Source: Clostridia bacterium
GTDB lineage: Bacteria > Bacillota_A > Clostridia > Christensenellales > Aristaeellaceae
Direction: 5' to 3'
Length of the DNA: 40,361 bases
Assembly (NCBI GenBank): GCA_017432405.1
Contig: JAFRJF010000278.1
Coordinates: 1 to 40,361 of the forward strand
Shown here in pieces: positions 33,472-40,361 of this stretch. Position 1 is the first letter of the stretch. Each line of letters begins with the position of its first letter. The notes under the pieces are model-generated. The model worked only from the letters and a program-made list of their open reading frames with translations. It made no database searches and had not been told where the DNA came from. The position numbers were made by a program, and so were the translations under genes.

Positions 33472-34557
33472 ATGCAAAGAAGTGGAAGGAAGGGCTTTAC
33501 GATCGCGCTGATCGTCGCCCTGCTGCTGATCATCGTTCCCGCCTGGGCCGTCTCCGGGCCCGTGACGACTACGGACATCCTGCTGACGCCATCCGGAACC
33601 ATCGACCTGACGGTCGGTGAGCGGACTGCCGTCGAGGCCGCGCTGATCCCCGAGGACAGCACCCAGCCTGTGAAGTGGTCCTCCAGCGACAGCAAGGTCG
33701 CGATCGCCATAGATGGCGTCGTCACCGCCAAGGGCAAGGGCACCGCGACGATCACCGCAAGCTCCGGCGACAGGGAGGCCGCGGTTGAGGTCAAGGTGAA
33801 CTCCAAGCCGGTCAAAACCACTGGCATTGCCATCTCGCCCTCCGGGACCGTCCGGCTGGAGGTGGGCGACAGGACGACCCTCACGGCCACCGTGGAGCCC
33901 TGGAACAGCACCGAGCCGGTGAAATGGTCCAGCAGCGACAAGGCGGTGGCGATCGTCCGAAAGGGCGTCGTCAAGGCCAAAGGCGAGGGCACGGCGGTCA
34001 TAACGGCCAAGTCCGGAAGCAAGAAGGCCAGGGTCAAGGTCAAGGTGGTTCCAAAGACGGTCAAGACGACGAAGCTTACGCTGTCGCCGTCCAAGACCTT
34101 CAAGCTCACGGTCGGCGACAGGAAGGCCGTCAAGGCGACCCTGAAGCCCAGGAACAGCACCCAGGGTGTCAAGTGGTCCAGCAGCGACAAGGAGGTCGCG
34201 ACGGTCAACAGCAAGGGCGTCGTCACCGCGAAGGGCGAGGGCACGGCGAAGATCACCGCCAAGAGCGGCACGAAGAAGGCCAGCGTGAAGGTGAAGGTCA
34301 CAGGGCCGGCTCAACCCGAGCCCACCGCGACGCCAGCCCCCGAGCCTACGGAAACTGCGCAGCCCGCAACGGAAAAGACCCTGGTGGCCTACTTCTCCTG
34401 TACGGGCACGACGGAAGGCGTGGCCAGGAAGCTGGCCAACGTGACCGGCGCGGACCTTTATGAGATCGTTCCGGCCGAGCCCTATACCGCCGAAGACCTG
34501 GACTACGGCGATCGAAGTCACCGCGCCACAGCGGCAGCATCTCCGAGAGCGCGCTGA
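33472..34557 (+). CDS. Exported protein with three Big_2 Ig-like repeats and a damaged flavodoxin tail
   Basis: 361 residues. A signal peptide or membrane anchor (about 1-27, ending PAWAVSG) is followed by three Big_2 repeats (about 33-110, 113-190 and 193-272), each with VKWSSSD, GVVxAKGxGTAxITAxSG and a VKVKV end, then a Pro/Glu/Thr linker and residues 301-345 that start a flavodoxin: [20 protein letters not shown], with YFSxTGTT being the FMN phosphate loop. After DLDYGD the frame leaves the family and stops. The flavodoxin C-terminal end ([19 protein letters not shown]) is readable in the +2 frame at 34527-34586. So the middle of the domain is deleted. The ATG follows GGGGAGG. Confidence 0.85.
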   Translation: MQRSGRKGFTIALIVALLLIIVPAWAVSGPVTTTDILLTPSGTIDLTVGERTAVEAALIPEDSTQPVKWSSSDSKVAIAIDGVVTAKGKGTATITASSGDREAAVEVKVNSKPVKTTGIAISPSGTVRLEVGDRTTLTATVEPWNSTEPVKWSSSDKAVAIVRKGVVKAKGEGTAVITAKSGSKKARVKVKVVPKTVKTTKLTLSPSKTFKLTVGDRKAVKATLKPRNSTQGVKWSSSDKEVATVNSKGVVTAKGEGTAKITAKSGTKKASVKVKVTGPAQPEPTATPAPEPTETAQPATEKTLVAYFSCTGTTEGVARKLANVTGADLYEIVPAEPYTAEDLDYGDRSHRATAAASPRAR

Positions 34558-34598
34558 GAGATTGGGTGGATGGACTGAAATACTGAACCGATGCAATA

Positions 34599-34644
34599 CA
34601 AGGCGTGCTTTCAAATGCCCTTCGGCATTTGGAAGCACGCCTTG
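34599..34644. terminator. Long hairpin between convergent genes, probable terminator
   Basis: CAAGGCGTGCTT, then TC, AAATGCC, loop CTTC, GGCATTT, GG, AAGCACGCCTTG: 19 paired positions each side with only one interior mismatch pair. Followed by TTCTAT. It separates the Ig-repeat gene from the convergent XpaC-like gene. Confidence 0.7.
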
Positions 34645-34670
34645 TTCTATACGCGATGATTGCCGTTCGC

Positions 34671-35660
34671 TCAGCTCCGACCGCCTCCGGCGCGCAGGCC
34701 GCCCCGCGGTTCCACAAGGCCGTCGCTGGCCATCATGGTTTCCAGCACGCTGATGTCGGCCTCCACGTCGATGGCCTCGGTGCGGAACAGGCGATCCTGC
34801 TGCTGCTCGAAGCCGCGCACCAGCGTGTCCAGAACGTCCTCGATGCGCTTGCGACTGTTTTGTATGTTCTCGCCCTGGTAGCTCTGCTGCTCCATCAGGC
34901 TGTAGGATTTGAGCAGCTTCAGCGTGGTGGGCAGGTAGTAGTTCATGAACTTGCGCACCTCTTCGGCGTGCTCGGGCTTTTCCTGCACCACGCGGAATAT
35001 GCTGGCGGTCAGCTCGCCGATGCGGTCGATGCGCTCGGAGACGCCGGGATCCTTGATGGCCTCGTTCAGAGAGCGGATCTCGCGCAGCTTGGCCTCGAAA
35101 TTGTCCGGATCGGAGCTGGATTTCGCCTGCTCCGGGCTCTTGCGCCCCTGTCTCTCGTCAGGCTTTGCCCCGGCCCTTGGCGCCGGTCCCGTCCGGACCT
35201 GAGTCGCCTTTGCGGCGGCCACCGTGGCGGCCCGGTCCTCCGGGGTGATGTACACGTTGACCACCGGCTCGGACACGTGCTCCACGAACCGGGTTTCCAC
35301 CACGTTGGGATTCAGGTACAATATCATGTGGCTGTGGTCGATATAGGCGTCCGCGCCCATGAAGCCCTGGTCGATCATCTCCTGCAGGTCGCTGACCACA
35401 TTGTTGATGGGCAGCCCCATGCTGGCGGCCAGGCCGCGGATGCTGATTTCCGTTCGGTCACCGATGGCGTTGGCATAGCGTCTGTACAGCTTGAAGCGCT
35501 TGCGGCTGATTTCGTTGCGTATGCGCTTGTAGCCCAAATAGAGCCCGACCATGGTAGAGATCGGGGGCACGATGATCAGCAGGATGCCGATGGCCAGCAG
35601 CGAGGGCGTGGCCGGCGGGTCCTCGGGAATCATGATATTGCCGTAACGCTTCTTTGACAT
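34671..35660 (-). CDS. XpaC-like (5-bromo-4-chloroindolyl phosphate hydrolysis family) protein
   Basis: 329 residues. One or two N-terminal hydrophobic helices (about 19-40, SLLAIGILLIIVPPISTMVG), a winged-helix-like part (RRYANAIGDRTEISIRGLAASMGLPINNVVSDLQ), a low-complexity linker, and a C-terminal XpaC domain with KFMNYYLPTTLKLLKSY, NSRKRIEDVLDTL and FEQQQDRLF. The family usually sits beside TelA-type toxic-anion-resistance genes, which are absent here. Function unknown. The start is the ATG at 35660, 9 bases after GAGGTG; the frame is open to 35678. Confidence 0.88.
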   Translation of the reverse strand: MSKKRYGNIMIPEDPPATPSLLAIGILLIIVPPISTMVGLYLGYKRIRNEISRKRFKLYRRYANAIGDRTEISIRGLAASMGLPINNVVSDLQEMIDQGFMGADAYIDHSHMILYLNPNVVETRFVEHVSEPVVNVYITPEDRAATVAAAKATQVRTGPAPRAGAKPDERQGRKSPEQAKSSSDPDNFEAKLREIRSLNEAIKDPGVSERIDRIGELTASIFRVVQEKPEHAEEVRKFMNYYLPTTLKLLKSYSLMEQQSYQGENIQNSRKRIEDVLDTLVRGFEQQQDRLFRTEAIDVEADISVLETMMASDGLVEPRGGLRAGGGRS

Positions 35661-35683
35661 ATCTTTACACCTCATCATGATAA

Positions 35684-35712
35684 ATTATACCATAGTCAAA
35701 GCGCGTGTTCAA
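35684..35712 (-). promoter_or_regulatory. Promoter of the XpaC-like gene
   Basis: Minus strand TTGAAC (35712-35707), 17 bases, TATAAT (35689-35684), about 24 bases before the ATG at 35660. Confidence 0.65.
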
Positions 35713-35729
35713 GAGTGCAGAGAGAAATT

Positions 35730-35776
35730 CTGATTTGTCGCAGCTCGACAAATCAGTATTTGCCGTCTTGACGGCA
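35730..35776. repeat. Double palindrome related to the 8.7 kb element
   Basis: First hairpin CTGATTTGTCG, 5 bases, CGACAAATCAG (35730-35756); second hairpin TGCCGTC-TT-GACGGCA (35761-35776). The right arm with its flank (CGACAAATCAGTATTTGC) equals the right end of the MITE-like element at 8740-9034. The second hairpin contains the -35 of the next promoter. Confidence 0.7.
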
Positions 35777-35796
35777 GGACGGGAATCAGTTAAAAT
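35768..35796 (+). promoter_or_regulatory. Promoter of the small ORF-barnase-barstar operon
   Basis: TTGACG (35768-35773), 17 bases, TAAAAT (35791-35796). About 45 bases before the ATG at 35847. Confidence 0.6.
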
Positions 35797-35846
35797 GGTA
35801 TTACCGCCTTGCCAGAGTGGCATACTGAACCTGTGGAGGTGATGTC

Positions 35847-36014
35847 ATGAAGGCAAGGCGAAGGCGCGTCGATGACGCCGTGGGCGAAGGACAGGTCGTC
35901 GCGTCCGCCACGGAATGCACCGGGCTGATGCCGGCCCTGCCGGACGATGAGGCCCAGGACGCGGCGGAGGCGGCGCTGTACGGCATTCATGCGGCAAAGG
36001 ACGTGGAAAAGTAG
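35847..36014 (+). CDS. Small acidic protein of unknown function (55 residues)
   Basis: A short ORF with an excellent ribosome site (GGAGGTGA) and its own promoter. The start is basic (MKARRRRVDD), followed by ATECTGLMPALPDDE, then AEAALYGIHAAKD. The pattern ECTGLMPALP...LYGIH resembles a group of small Clostridia proteins of unknown role, by memory. It is the first gene of a probable operon with the barnase-like RNase 55 bases downstream. No signal peptide. Coding status is inferred from the ribosome site and composition. Confidence 0.65.
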   Translation: MKARRRRVDDAVGEGQVVASATECTGLMPALPDDEAQDAAEAALYGIHAAKDVEK

Positions 36015-36069
36015 AAAGCAAAATCATGGCGCGGCCGGTTGGCCGCGCCGAAGGAAGGGGAGAATTACC

Positions 36070-36618
36070 ATGGAAAAAGGGCTCATGCGGCTGCTTGCCG
36101 CGGTCCTCGCGCTGCTGCTGGCTCTGGGAAGCCTGTGCTTCGCAGGGGCGGAAGACGACTGGCGGGAACAGCTCAGAAAGCTGTACGGACTGACGGACGA
36201 AGCCCAAACCGACCCGCAGGACGAAGCCCAAACCGAACGGCAGTCGGAATCAAAAAGCGCGTCTGAAGATGCGTTTCAGCTGCCGGTCACGGACCCCCAG
36301 CAAATCGTCAATTACCTGGGGCGGTACGGCAAGCTTCCGGAGAACTTCATCACCAAGAAGGAGGCCCAGGCCCTGGGCTGGGACAGCTGGTACAACTACG
36401 TGGGCGAGGTCGCCCCGGGCAAGAGCATCGGGGGTGACCGCTTCGGCAACTATGAGGGCCAGCTGCCATCGAAGAAGGGGCGTACCTGGTACGAGTGCGA
36501 CGCCAACTATCGAGGCAAGGCGCGCGGCGCGGAACGGGTGCTATTCAGCTCGGACGGGCTCTATTACTACACCAGTGACCACTACAAGACGTTTAAACAG
36601 ATGTATCCGGAGGAATGA
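36070..36618 (+). CDS. Secreted barnase-type ribonuclease
   Basis: 182 residues. Signal peptide at 1-26 (MEKGLMRLLAAVLALLLALG, then FAGAED), a Gln/Glu-rich linker with a direct repeat DEAQT (43-47, 51-55), and a barnase domain at about 75-182. E142 (TWYECDANY), R156 (AERVLFSSD) and H171 (SDHYKTF) match the catalytic E73, R87 and H102 of barnase with identical spacings (14 and 15). It should cleave RNA, normally outside the cell. The next gene encodes the barstar-like inhibitor. AAGGAAGGGGAG precedes the ATG. Confidence 0.93.
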   Translation: MEKGLMRLLAAVLALLLALGSLCFAGAEDDWREQLRKLYGLTDEAQTDPQDEAQTERQSESKSASEDAFQLPVTDPQQIVNYLGRYGKLPENFITKKEAQALGWDSWYNYVGEVAPGKSIGGDRFGNYEGQLPSKKGRTWYECDANYRGKARGAERVLFSSDGLYYYTSDHYKTFKQMYPEE

Positions 36619-36621
36619 GCG

Positions 36622-36870
36622 ATGATCGTATTGGATGGAAGGCGCATGGATGACCGCGCCGGGCTGCACGGGGAGCTGAAGCGGAAGCTGTCGCTTCCGG
36701 AGTACTACGGCGATAACCTGGACGCCCTCAACGACTGCCTCGGCGAGCGCCGGGAGCGGGAGCTGATCGTCATCGAGCACGCCGGTGAGCTGCTGGAGGG
36801 CTGCGGCGACTATGCCCTGGGGCTGCTGCGGGTGTTTGGCGACAACGGGATACAGGTGCTGCTGGATTGA
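36622..36870 (+). CDS. Barstar-type ribonuclease inhibitor
   Basis: 82 residues. LPEYYGDNLDALNDCL matches the barnase-binding helix of barstar: Y28, Y29, N32, D34 and D38 (Y29, Y30, N33, D35 and D39 in the Bacillus protein); its W38 is N37 here. It binds and blocks the adjacent RNase in the cytoplasm before export. Starts 3 bases after the RNase stop, with GGAGG in the RNase C-terminal codons, so the two are translationally linked and the inhibitor is made in step with the enzyme. Confidence 0.93.
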   Translation: MIVLDGRRMDDRAGLHGELKRKLSLPEYYGDNLDALNDCLGERRERELIVIEHAGELLEGCGDYALGLLRVFGDNGIQVLLD

Positions 36871-36901
36871 GCAACTATTTATATACTGGAGGAGAAGAGA
36901 C

Positions 36902-37615
36902 ATGAGCAATATACCGACCCCACACATCAACGCCCCGGAGGGCGCATTCGCGCGCACGGTGCTGATGCCCGGCGATCCGCTGCGGGCCAAATTCATTGCG
37001 GAAAACTTCCTTGAGGACGCCCGGCTGGTGAACAACGTGCGCGGCGTGCACGGCTATACGGGCCAGTACAAGGGCAAGCGGGTCTCCGTGATGGCCTCGG
37101 GCATGGGCATGCCGTCCATCGGCATCTATTCCTACGAGCTGTTCAACTTCTACGGCGTGGACAACATCATCCGCATCGGCTCCGCCGGGGCGATGACCGA
37201 CAAGCTGAAGCTGCGGGACGTGGTCGCGGCCATGAGCACCTACACCGATTCCAACTACGGCGCCCAGTTCGGCTACCGGGGCACGCTGGCCCCCTGCTGT
37301 TCCTATGCGCTGCTGCGCGGGGCGGTGGAAGCGGCAGCCAGGCTGGGCTATCCCCTGGTACCCGGCCCCATCGCATCCCACGACGGCTTCTACAGCCAGG
37401 GTGAGTATAATTCCACGCCCATCCTGCAAAAGCTGGGCGTGCTGTGCGTGGAAATGGAGGCCTACGCGCTGTACCTGAACGCCGCGGCGGCGGGGAAGAA
37501 CGCGCTGGCGCTGCTGACCATCTCCGACAGCCTGGTCACCGGCGAGTCGCTGCCCGCCGAGGAGCGGCAGACCACCTTCACTCACATGATGGAGATCGCG
37601 CTGGAGATCGCGTGA
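36902..37615 (+). CDS. deoD: Purine nucleoside phosphorylase, DeoD type
   Basis: 237 residues, the normal size of the hexameric trimer-of-dimers class. Phosphorolysis of purine (deoxy)nucleosides to base and (deoxy)ribose 1-phosphate. PTPHINAPEGAFARTVLMPGDPLRAKFIAE at the N-terminus carries the phosphate site G-D-P-x-R. Also visible: MASGMGMPSIGIYSYEL, RIGSAGAM, CVEMEAYALY (ribose site) and LTISDSLVTGE with the catalytic Asp. CTGGAGGAG precedes the ATG. It may share the transcript of the barnase/barstar genes and could salvage nucleosides from degraded RNA, an inference from position. Followed by a terminator. Confidence 0.97.
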   Translation: MSNIPTPHINAPEGAFARTVLMPGDPLRAKFIAENFLEDARLVNNVRGVHGYTGQYKGKRVSVMASGMGMPSIGIYSYELFNFYGVDNIIRIGSAGAMTDKLKLRDVVAAMSTYTDSNYGAQFGYRGTLAPCCSYALLRGAVEAAARLGYPLVPGPIASHDGFYSQGEYNSTPILQKLGVLCVEMEAYALYLNAAAAGKNALALLTISDSLVTGESLPAEERQTTFTHMMEIALEIA

Positions 37616-37635
37616 TTCCATTGTGGCGCAAAACG

Positions 37636-37698
37636 GCCTTCGCCCGCCCAGGATGACGCCGATAAGCTTGTCATCCTGGACGGGCGAAGGCTTTTTTT
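37636..37698 (+). terminator. Terminator of deoD
   Basis: Long stem with arms GCCTTCGCCCG, CCAGGATGAC and their complements GTCATCCTGG, CGGGCGAAGGC, then seven T. Its T-run reaches the stop codon of the convergent trmO gene. Confidence 0.9.
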
Positions 37699-38380
37699 AC
37701 AGCTTTTTGACCTCGACCACGGTGAGCGCGCTGCCCTGCACGGTGAAGCGCACGTCGAAGCCGGCGAAGGCGACGCCGTAGCGCCGGGAGGCCTCGCCGT
37801 GACGGTAGCCGGGGCGCGGGTCCTGGGCCAGCACCTCGATCAGCGCCTGCCGCTTGTCGGGCGGTATGGCATCCAGCAGGGCTTCGGGGAAATCCACCGA
37901 CAGCCGCTCGTAGCGAATGCCGTCGGTAAAGCCGCCGGTGGCCTCCGGATGGCAGTCGACATAGGGGATGTAGGGCTTGATATCGAATATGGGCGTGCCG
38001 TCCATCAGGTCCGCCCCGGCCACGTGGAGCAGCGGCCCCATAGGGCCCGACAGCTCGACGGCCTCCAGCTTTACGCAGGACAGCCCCAGCGGGTTGGGCC
38101 GGAAGGGGGAGCGGGTGGCAAAGACGCCCATGCGCCGGTTTCCGCCCAGCCGGGGCGGCTTGACCGTGGGCGAGAAGCCGTCCATCACTGATTCCGAGAA
38201 CAGCCAGATCAGCCAGAGGTGACTGTAGCCCTCCAGCCCGCGCAGGGCGCTGGCGTCCCGGTATTCCGGCTCAAAGGTGATGGTGGCCTTCAGCGCGTCC
38301 ACCAGTCCGCCCTGGCGGGGAATGCCGAACTTCGACGGGAAATCGGTGTGGATGGTGGCGATGGTCTTGAGCGCCTGCAC
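37697..38380 (-). CDS. trmO: tRNA (t6A37) N6-methyltransferase TrmO/TsaA family
   Basis: 227 residues. The all-beta SAM-dependent TrmO enzyme adds a methyl group to t6A at position 37 of threonine tRNAs. IATIHTDFPSKFGIPRQGG at the start, SHLWLIWLFSE, GVFATRSPFRPNPLGLSCV and DGTPIFDIKPYIPYVD are its conserved blocks. The start is a GTG at 38380, five bases after the stop of the upstream DegV gene, with AAGGAG inside the DegV end. A longer open frame upstream overlaps DegV and is not coding. The two genes are one operon. Confidence 0.92.
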   Translation of the reverse strand: MQALKTIATIHTDFPSKFGIPRQGGLVDALKATITFEPEYRDASALRGLEGYSHLWLIWLFSESVMDGFSPTVKPPRLGGNRRMGVFATRSPFRPNPLGLSCVKLEAVELSGPMGPLLHVAGADLMDGTPIFDIKPYIPYVDCHPEATGGFTDGIRYERLSVDFPEALLDAIPPDKRQALIEVLAQDPRPGYRHGEASRRYGVAFAGFDVRFTVQGSALTVVEVKKL

Positions 38381-38385
38381 GACCG

Positions 38386-39258
38386 TCAGCGCTCCTTGCC
38401 CAGGAAGAACAGCGCCACGGTGCCCGGGCCGGAATGGGCGCCGATGACCGGGCCGACATAGTTGATGACTATGTCCTTTACGCCGAAGCGGGCGCGCATG
38501 ATGTCCGCCAGGTAGTTCGCGTCCGCCAGACAGTCCCCGTGGGAGATGAACACGGTCTGTATGCCCAGGTCCACGCCCAGCCGCCCGGCCTGGTCCGCCA
38601 ACGCCTTCAGGGAAGCCTTTCGCCCCCGGGCGGTGCCCACCTTGATCAGGTGGCCCTCGTTGTCCACGTGCATGACGGGCTTGATGCTCAGCATGCTGCC
38701 CACGATGGCGGTGGCCCCGGAGATACGGCCGCCCCGCTTGAGGAACATCAGGTCGTCGATGGTGAACCAGTGGCACAGGTGCAGCTTGTTGTCCTCGACG
38801 TAATCCCGCACCTGCTCGATGGTGCGCCCCCGCTGCTTCTGCTTCCAGGCGAGGTAGACCAGCAGCCCCTGGCCCATGGAGGCGCACAGTGAATCCACCG
38901 CGTAGATCTTGCGCTCGGGATAGCGCTCGGCCAGCTCCCGGGCGGCCGAAGCCCCGGCGTCATAGGTGCTGCTCAGGCCGGAGGAAAAGCCGATGTACAG
39001 TATGTCCTTTCCCTGGCGCAGCAGCGCTTCCATGGCGCCCAGGAAGTCGTTGAAGTTGACGGCGGAGGTCTTCGCCGGGCATTTGGTGCGCAGCTTGGCG
39101 TAGATCTCGCTGAAGGCGATCTCCCGCTCGTCCAGGTAGTTGATATATTTCTGGCTGTCCACATCCACATAGAGGGGCAGGACGGAAAGCGCCATTGTTT
39201 CAGCCAGCTCGGCGGGAAGGTCACAGGAAGAGTCGGTCATGAGTACAAAGTCAGACAT
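38386..39258 (-). CDS. DegV family fatty-acid-binding protein
   Basis: 290 residues. FVLMTDSSCDLP at the N-terminus, SSGLSSTYDAG near 93, DDLMFLKRGGRISGA near 165 and the C-terminal VINYVGPVIGAHSGPGTVALFF are DegV marks. Likely a fatty acid carrier for the Fak kinase. It is about as long as the DegV protein at 13779 but quite different in sequence, so probably a separate ligand class. The frame is open upstream to 39564, but GGGAGG before the ATG at 39258 and the promoter at 39304-39332 fix the start. Confidence 0.93.
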   Translation of the reverse strand: MSDFVLMTDSSCDLPAELAETMALSVLPLYVDVDSQKYINYLDEREIAFSEIYAKLRTKCPAKTSAVNFNDFLGAMEALLRQGKDILYIGFSSGLSSTYDAGASAARELAERYPERKIYAVDSLCASMGQGLLVYLAWKQKQRGRTIEQVRDYVEDNKLHLCHWFTIDDLMFLKRGGRISGATAIVGSMLSIKPVMHVDNEGHLIKVGTARGRKASLKALADQAGRLGVDLGIQTVFISHGDCLADANYLADIMRARFGVKDIVINYVGPVIGAHSGPGTVALFFLGKER

Positions 39259-39303
39259 GCGTCGTACCTCCCAATTCGCATAGTCAACATTTTCCACCTT
39301 CAC

Positions 39304-39332
39304 ATTATAACATGAATTTCTCCTCATGTCCT
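39304..39332 (-). promoter_or_regulatory. Promoter of the DegV-trmO operon
   Basis: Minus strand AGGACA (39332-39327), 17 bases, TATAAT (39309-39304). About 45 bases before the ATG at 39258. Confidence 0.6.
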
Positions 39333-39438
39333 CACATATCGTGGGATTTAAAGATTTTGTAATGAATGAAGGGCGGCTAATGACCGTCAGCAAGGATTTT
39401 TCAAAGTCATACCGGGGCTCTTGGGTTGTCACAAAACG

Positions 39439-39490
39439 AAGGACTCGCACGCGCAGGATCGAATGATCTCCAACGCGCATGCCAGTCCTT
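39439..39490. other. Unassigned long hairpin in an intergenic region
   Basis: AAGGACT (39439-39445) pairs with AGTCCTT (39484-39490); inner pairs include GC, CGCG and GATC on each side. An interrupted stem of about 20 pairs with a small loop. The region 39259-39579 otherwise holds only the promoter of the DegV operon and the terminator of pckA; no ORF is convincing. Confidence 0.5.
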
Positions 39491-39530
39491 ATTATTTGCC
39501 GATGATGCTCGCGCCGCATACCCAACGGCG

Positions 39531-39562
39531 CAATAAAGGGAGGGGATCGATCATCCCCTCCC
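39531..39562 (-). terminator. Terminator of pckA
   Basis: On the minus strand GGGAGGGGA, loop TGATCGA, TCCCCTCCC, then TTTATTG. It starts 18 bases after the pckA stop codon. Confidence 0.85.
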
Positions 39563-39579
39563 AATTGTTCTATATCCGC

Positions 39580-40361
39580 TTACAGCTGGGGGCCGGCGGC
39601 GACCAGGGCCTTGCCCGCCGCGTTGCTCTCGTACTTGACGAAGTTCTTGATGAAGCGGCCGGCCAGATCCTTGGCCTTGGTATCCCACTCGGAGGCGTCC
39701 TTGTAGGTGTCGCGGGGATCCAGTATGCCGGTGTCGACGCCTTCCAGCTCGGTGGGCACTTCAAAGTTGAAGTAGGGGATCTTCTTGGTGGGGGCCTTGA
39801 GGATCGCGCCGCCCAGGATGGCGTCGATGATGCCGCGGGTATCCTTGATGGAGATGCGCTTGCCGGTGCCGTTCCAGCCGGTGTTCACCAGGTAGGCCTT
39901 CGCGCCGGACATCTCCATGCGCTTCACCAGCTCCTCGGCGTACTTGGTGGGATGCAGCTCCAGGAAGGCCTGGCCGAAGCACGCGGAGAAGGTTGGGGTG
40001 GGCTCGGTGATGCCGCGCTCGGTGCCGGCCAGCTTGGCGGTGAAGCCGGACAGGAAGTAGTACTTGGTCTGCTCGGGAGTCAGGATGCTGACCGGGGGCA
40101 GCACGCCGAAGGCGTCCGCAGACAGGAAGATCACGTTCTGGGCCGCGGGGCCGGAGGACACGGGCCGCACGTTCTTGACGATCTTCTCGATGTGCTCGAT
40201 GGGATAGGACACGCGGGTGTTCTCGGTGACGGACTTGTCGGCGAAGTCGATCTTGCCGTCCTTGTCCACGGTCACGTTCTCAAGCAGCGCGTTGCGCTTG
40301 ATGGCGTTGTAGATGTCGGGCTCGGATTCCTTGTCCAGGTTGATGACCTTGGCATAGCAGC
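39580..40361 (-). CDS. pckA: Phosphoenolpyruvate carboxykinase (ATP), C-terminal part
   Basis: The last 260 codons of ATP-type PEPCK; the start lies beyond the window. The frame is open to base 40361 and reads [20 protein letters not shown], then [52 protein letters not shown] and [19 protein letters not shown], all strongly conserved in the family. It interconverts oxaloacetate plus ATP with PEP, CO2 and ADP; in anaerobic fermenters it often runs towards oxaloacetate. Normal C-terminus, followed by a terminator. Confidence 0.97.
   Translation of the reverse strand, partial: CYAKVINLDKESEPDIYNAIKRNALLENVTVDKDGKIDFADKSVTENTRVSYPIEHIEKIVKNVRPVSSGPAAQNVIFLSADAFGVLPPVSILTPEQTKYYFLSGFTAKLAGTERGITEPTPTFSACFGQAFLELHPTKYAEELVKRMEMSGAKAYLVNTGWNGTGKRISIKDTRGIIDAILGGAILKAPTKKIPYFNFEVPTELEGVDTGILDPRDTYKDASEWDTKAKDLAGRFIKNFVKYESNAAGKALVAAGPQL

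Noticed and set aside
37697..38887. A 396-codon frame extending trmO upstream
   Set aside because: The extension overlaps the DegV gene in another frame. The GTG at 38380 directly follows the DegV stop and matches the TrmO N-terminus.

Overview
The window reads as a chromosomal segment of a GC-rich anaerobic Clostridia-type Firmicute, possibly a gut or rumen lineage. The evidence is strong Shine-Dalgarno sites (AGGAGG type), many TTGACA/TATAAT promoters, an F-type ATP synthase whose c subunit carries Na+-binding signatures, corrinoid methyl-transfer proteins, CdaR/PucR and DegV proteins, a cobalamin riboswitch, an XpaC-like protein and many short AT-poor intergenic repeats. No tRNA, rRNA, CRISPR array, intact transposase or phage gene was seen. 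Finer taxonomy is a guess.

Layout. 1-1365 (minus): a corrinoid protein (cut by the window edge) behind a URO-D-family methyltransferase. 1366-1867: their promoter, a fossil of a response regulator, and the atp promoter. 1868-8557: complete atpI-B-E-F-H-A-G-D-C operon with a two-carboxylate c subunit and an epsilon lacking its C-terminal helices. 8558-9395: intergenic repeats and a transporter remnant. 9670-11664: L,D-transpeptidase with four peptidoglycan-binding modules. 11720-13103 (minus): PAQR membrane protein and an exported protein. 13431-13727: zinc-ribbon protein. 13779-14630 (minus): DegV protein. 14780-15409 (minus): second corrinoid protein, almost identical at its N-terminus to the first, divergent from a CdaR/PucR regulator (15723-17252). 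17378-18702: helical repeat protein and a small zinc-ribbon protein. 18686-21406: metal P-type ATPase divergent from a TetR regulator.

21432-28364: a cobalamin riboswitch followed by hemA-hemB-hemL-hemC-cobA/hemD-cbiL, i.e. glutamyl-tRNA to precorrin-3A. The riboswitch and the C20-methyltransferase show that this tetrapyrrole operon serves corrinoid rather than heme synthesis, which fits the corrinoid proteins elsewhere in the window. 28428-31301: an ABC-2 exporter and a membrane-anchored exported protein, separated by heptamer repeats and a REP-like hairpin. 31307-31993: broken MATE transporter. 32074-34557: aldo/keto reductase, carboxymuconolactone-decarboxylase-family protein and an Ig-repeat protein with a damaged flavodoxin tail. 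34671-35660 (minus): XpaC-like protein. 35847-37615: a 55-residue ORF, barnase-like RNase, barstar-like inhibitor and purine nucleoside phosphorylase. 37697-39258 (minus): trmO and a second DegV protein. 39580-40361 (minus): C-terminal part of PEP carboxykinase.

The strongest points for follow-up are: (i) a conserved promoter/operator module shared by the two corrinoid-protein loci 14 kb apart, with a CdaR/PucR regulator beside one copy; (ii) the E33/E66 c-ring motif together with an epsilon without its inhibitory domain; (iii) the cobalamin riboswitch on an entire hem operon; (iv) several families of small palindromic or tandem repeats placed exactly at gene junctions; and (v) four recognisable gene fossils (response regulator, DAACS-like transporter, MATE, flavodoxin). 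I did not find a clearly new multi-gene defence or mobile system.
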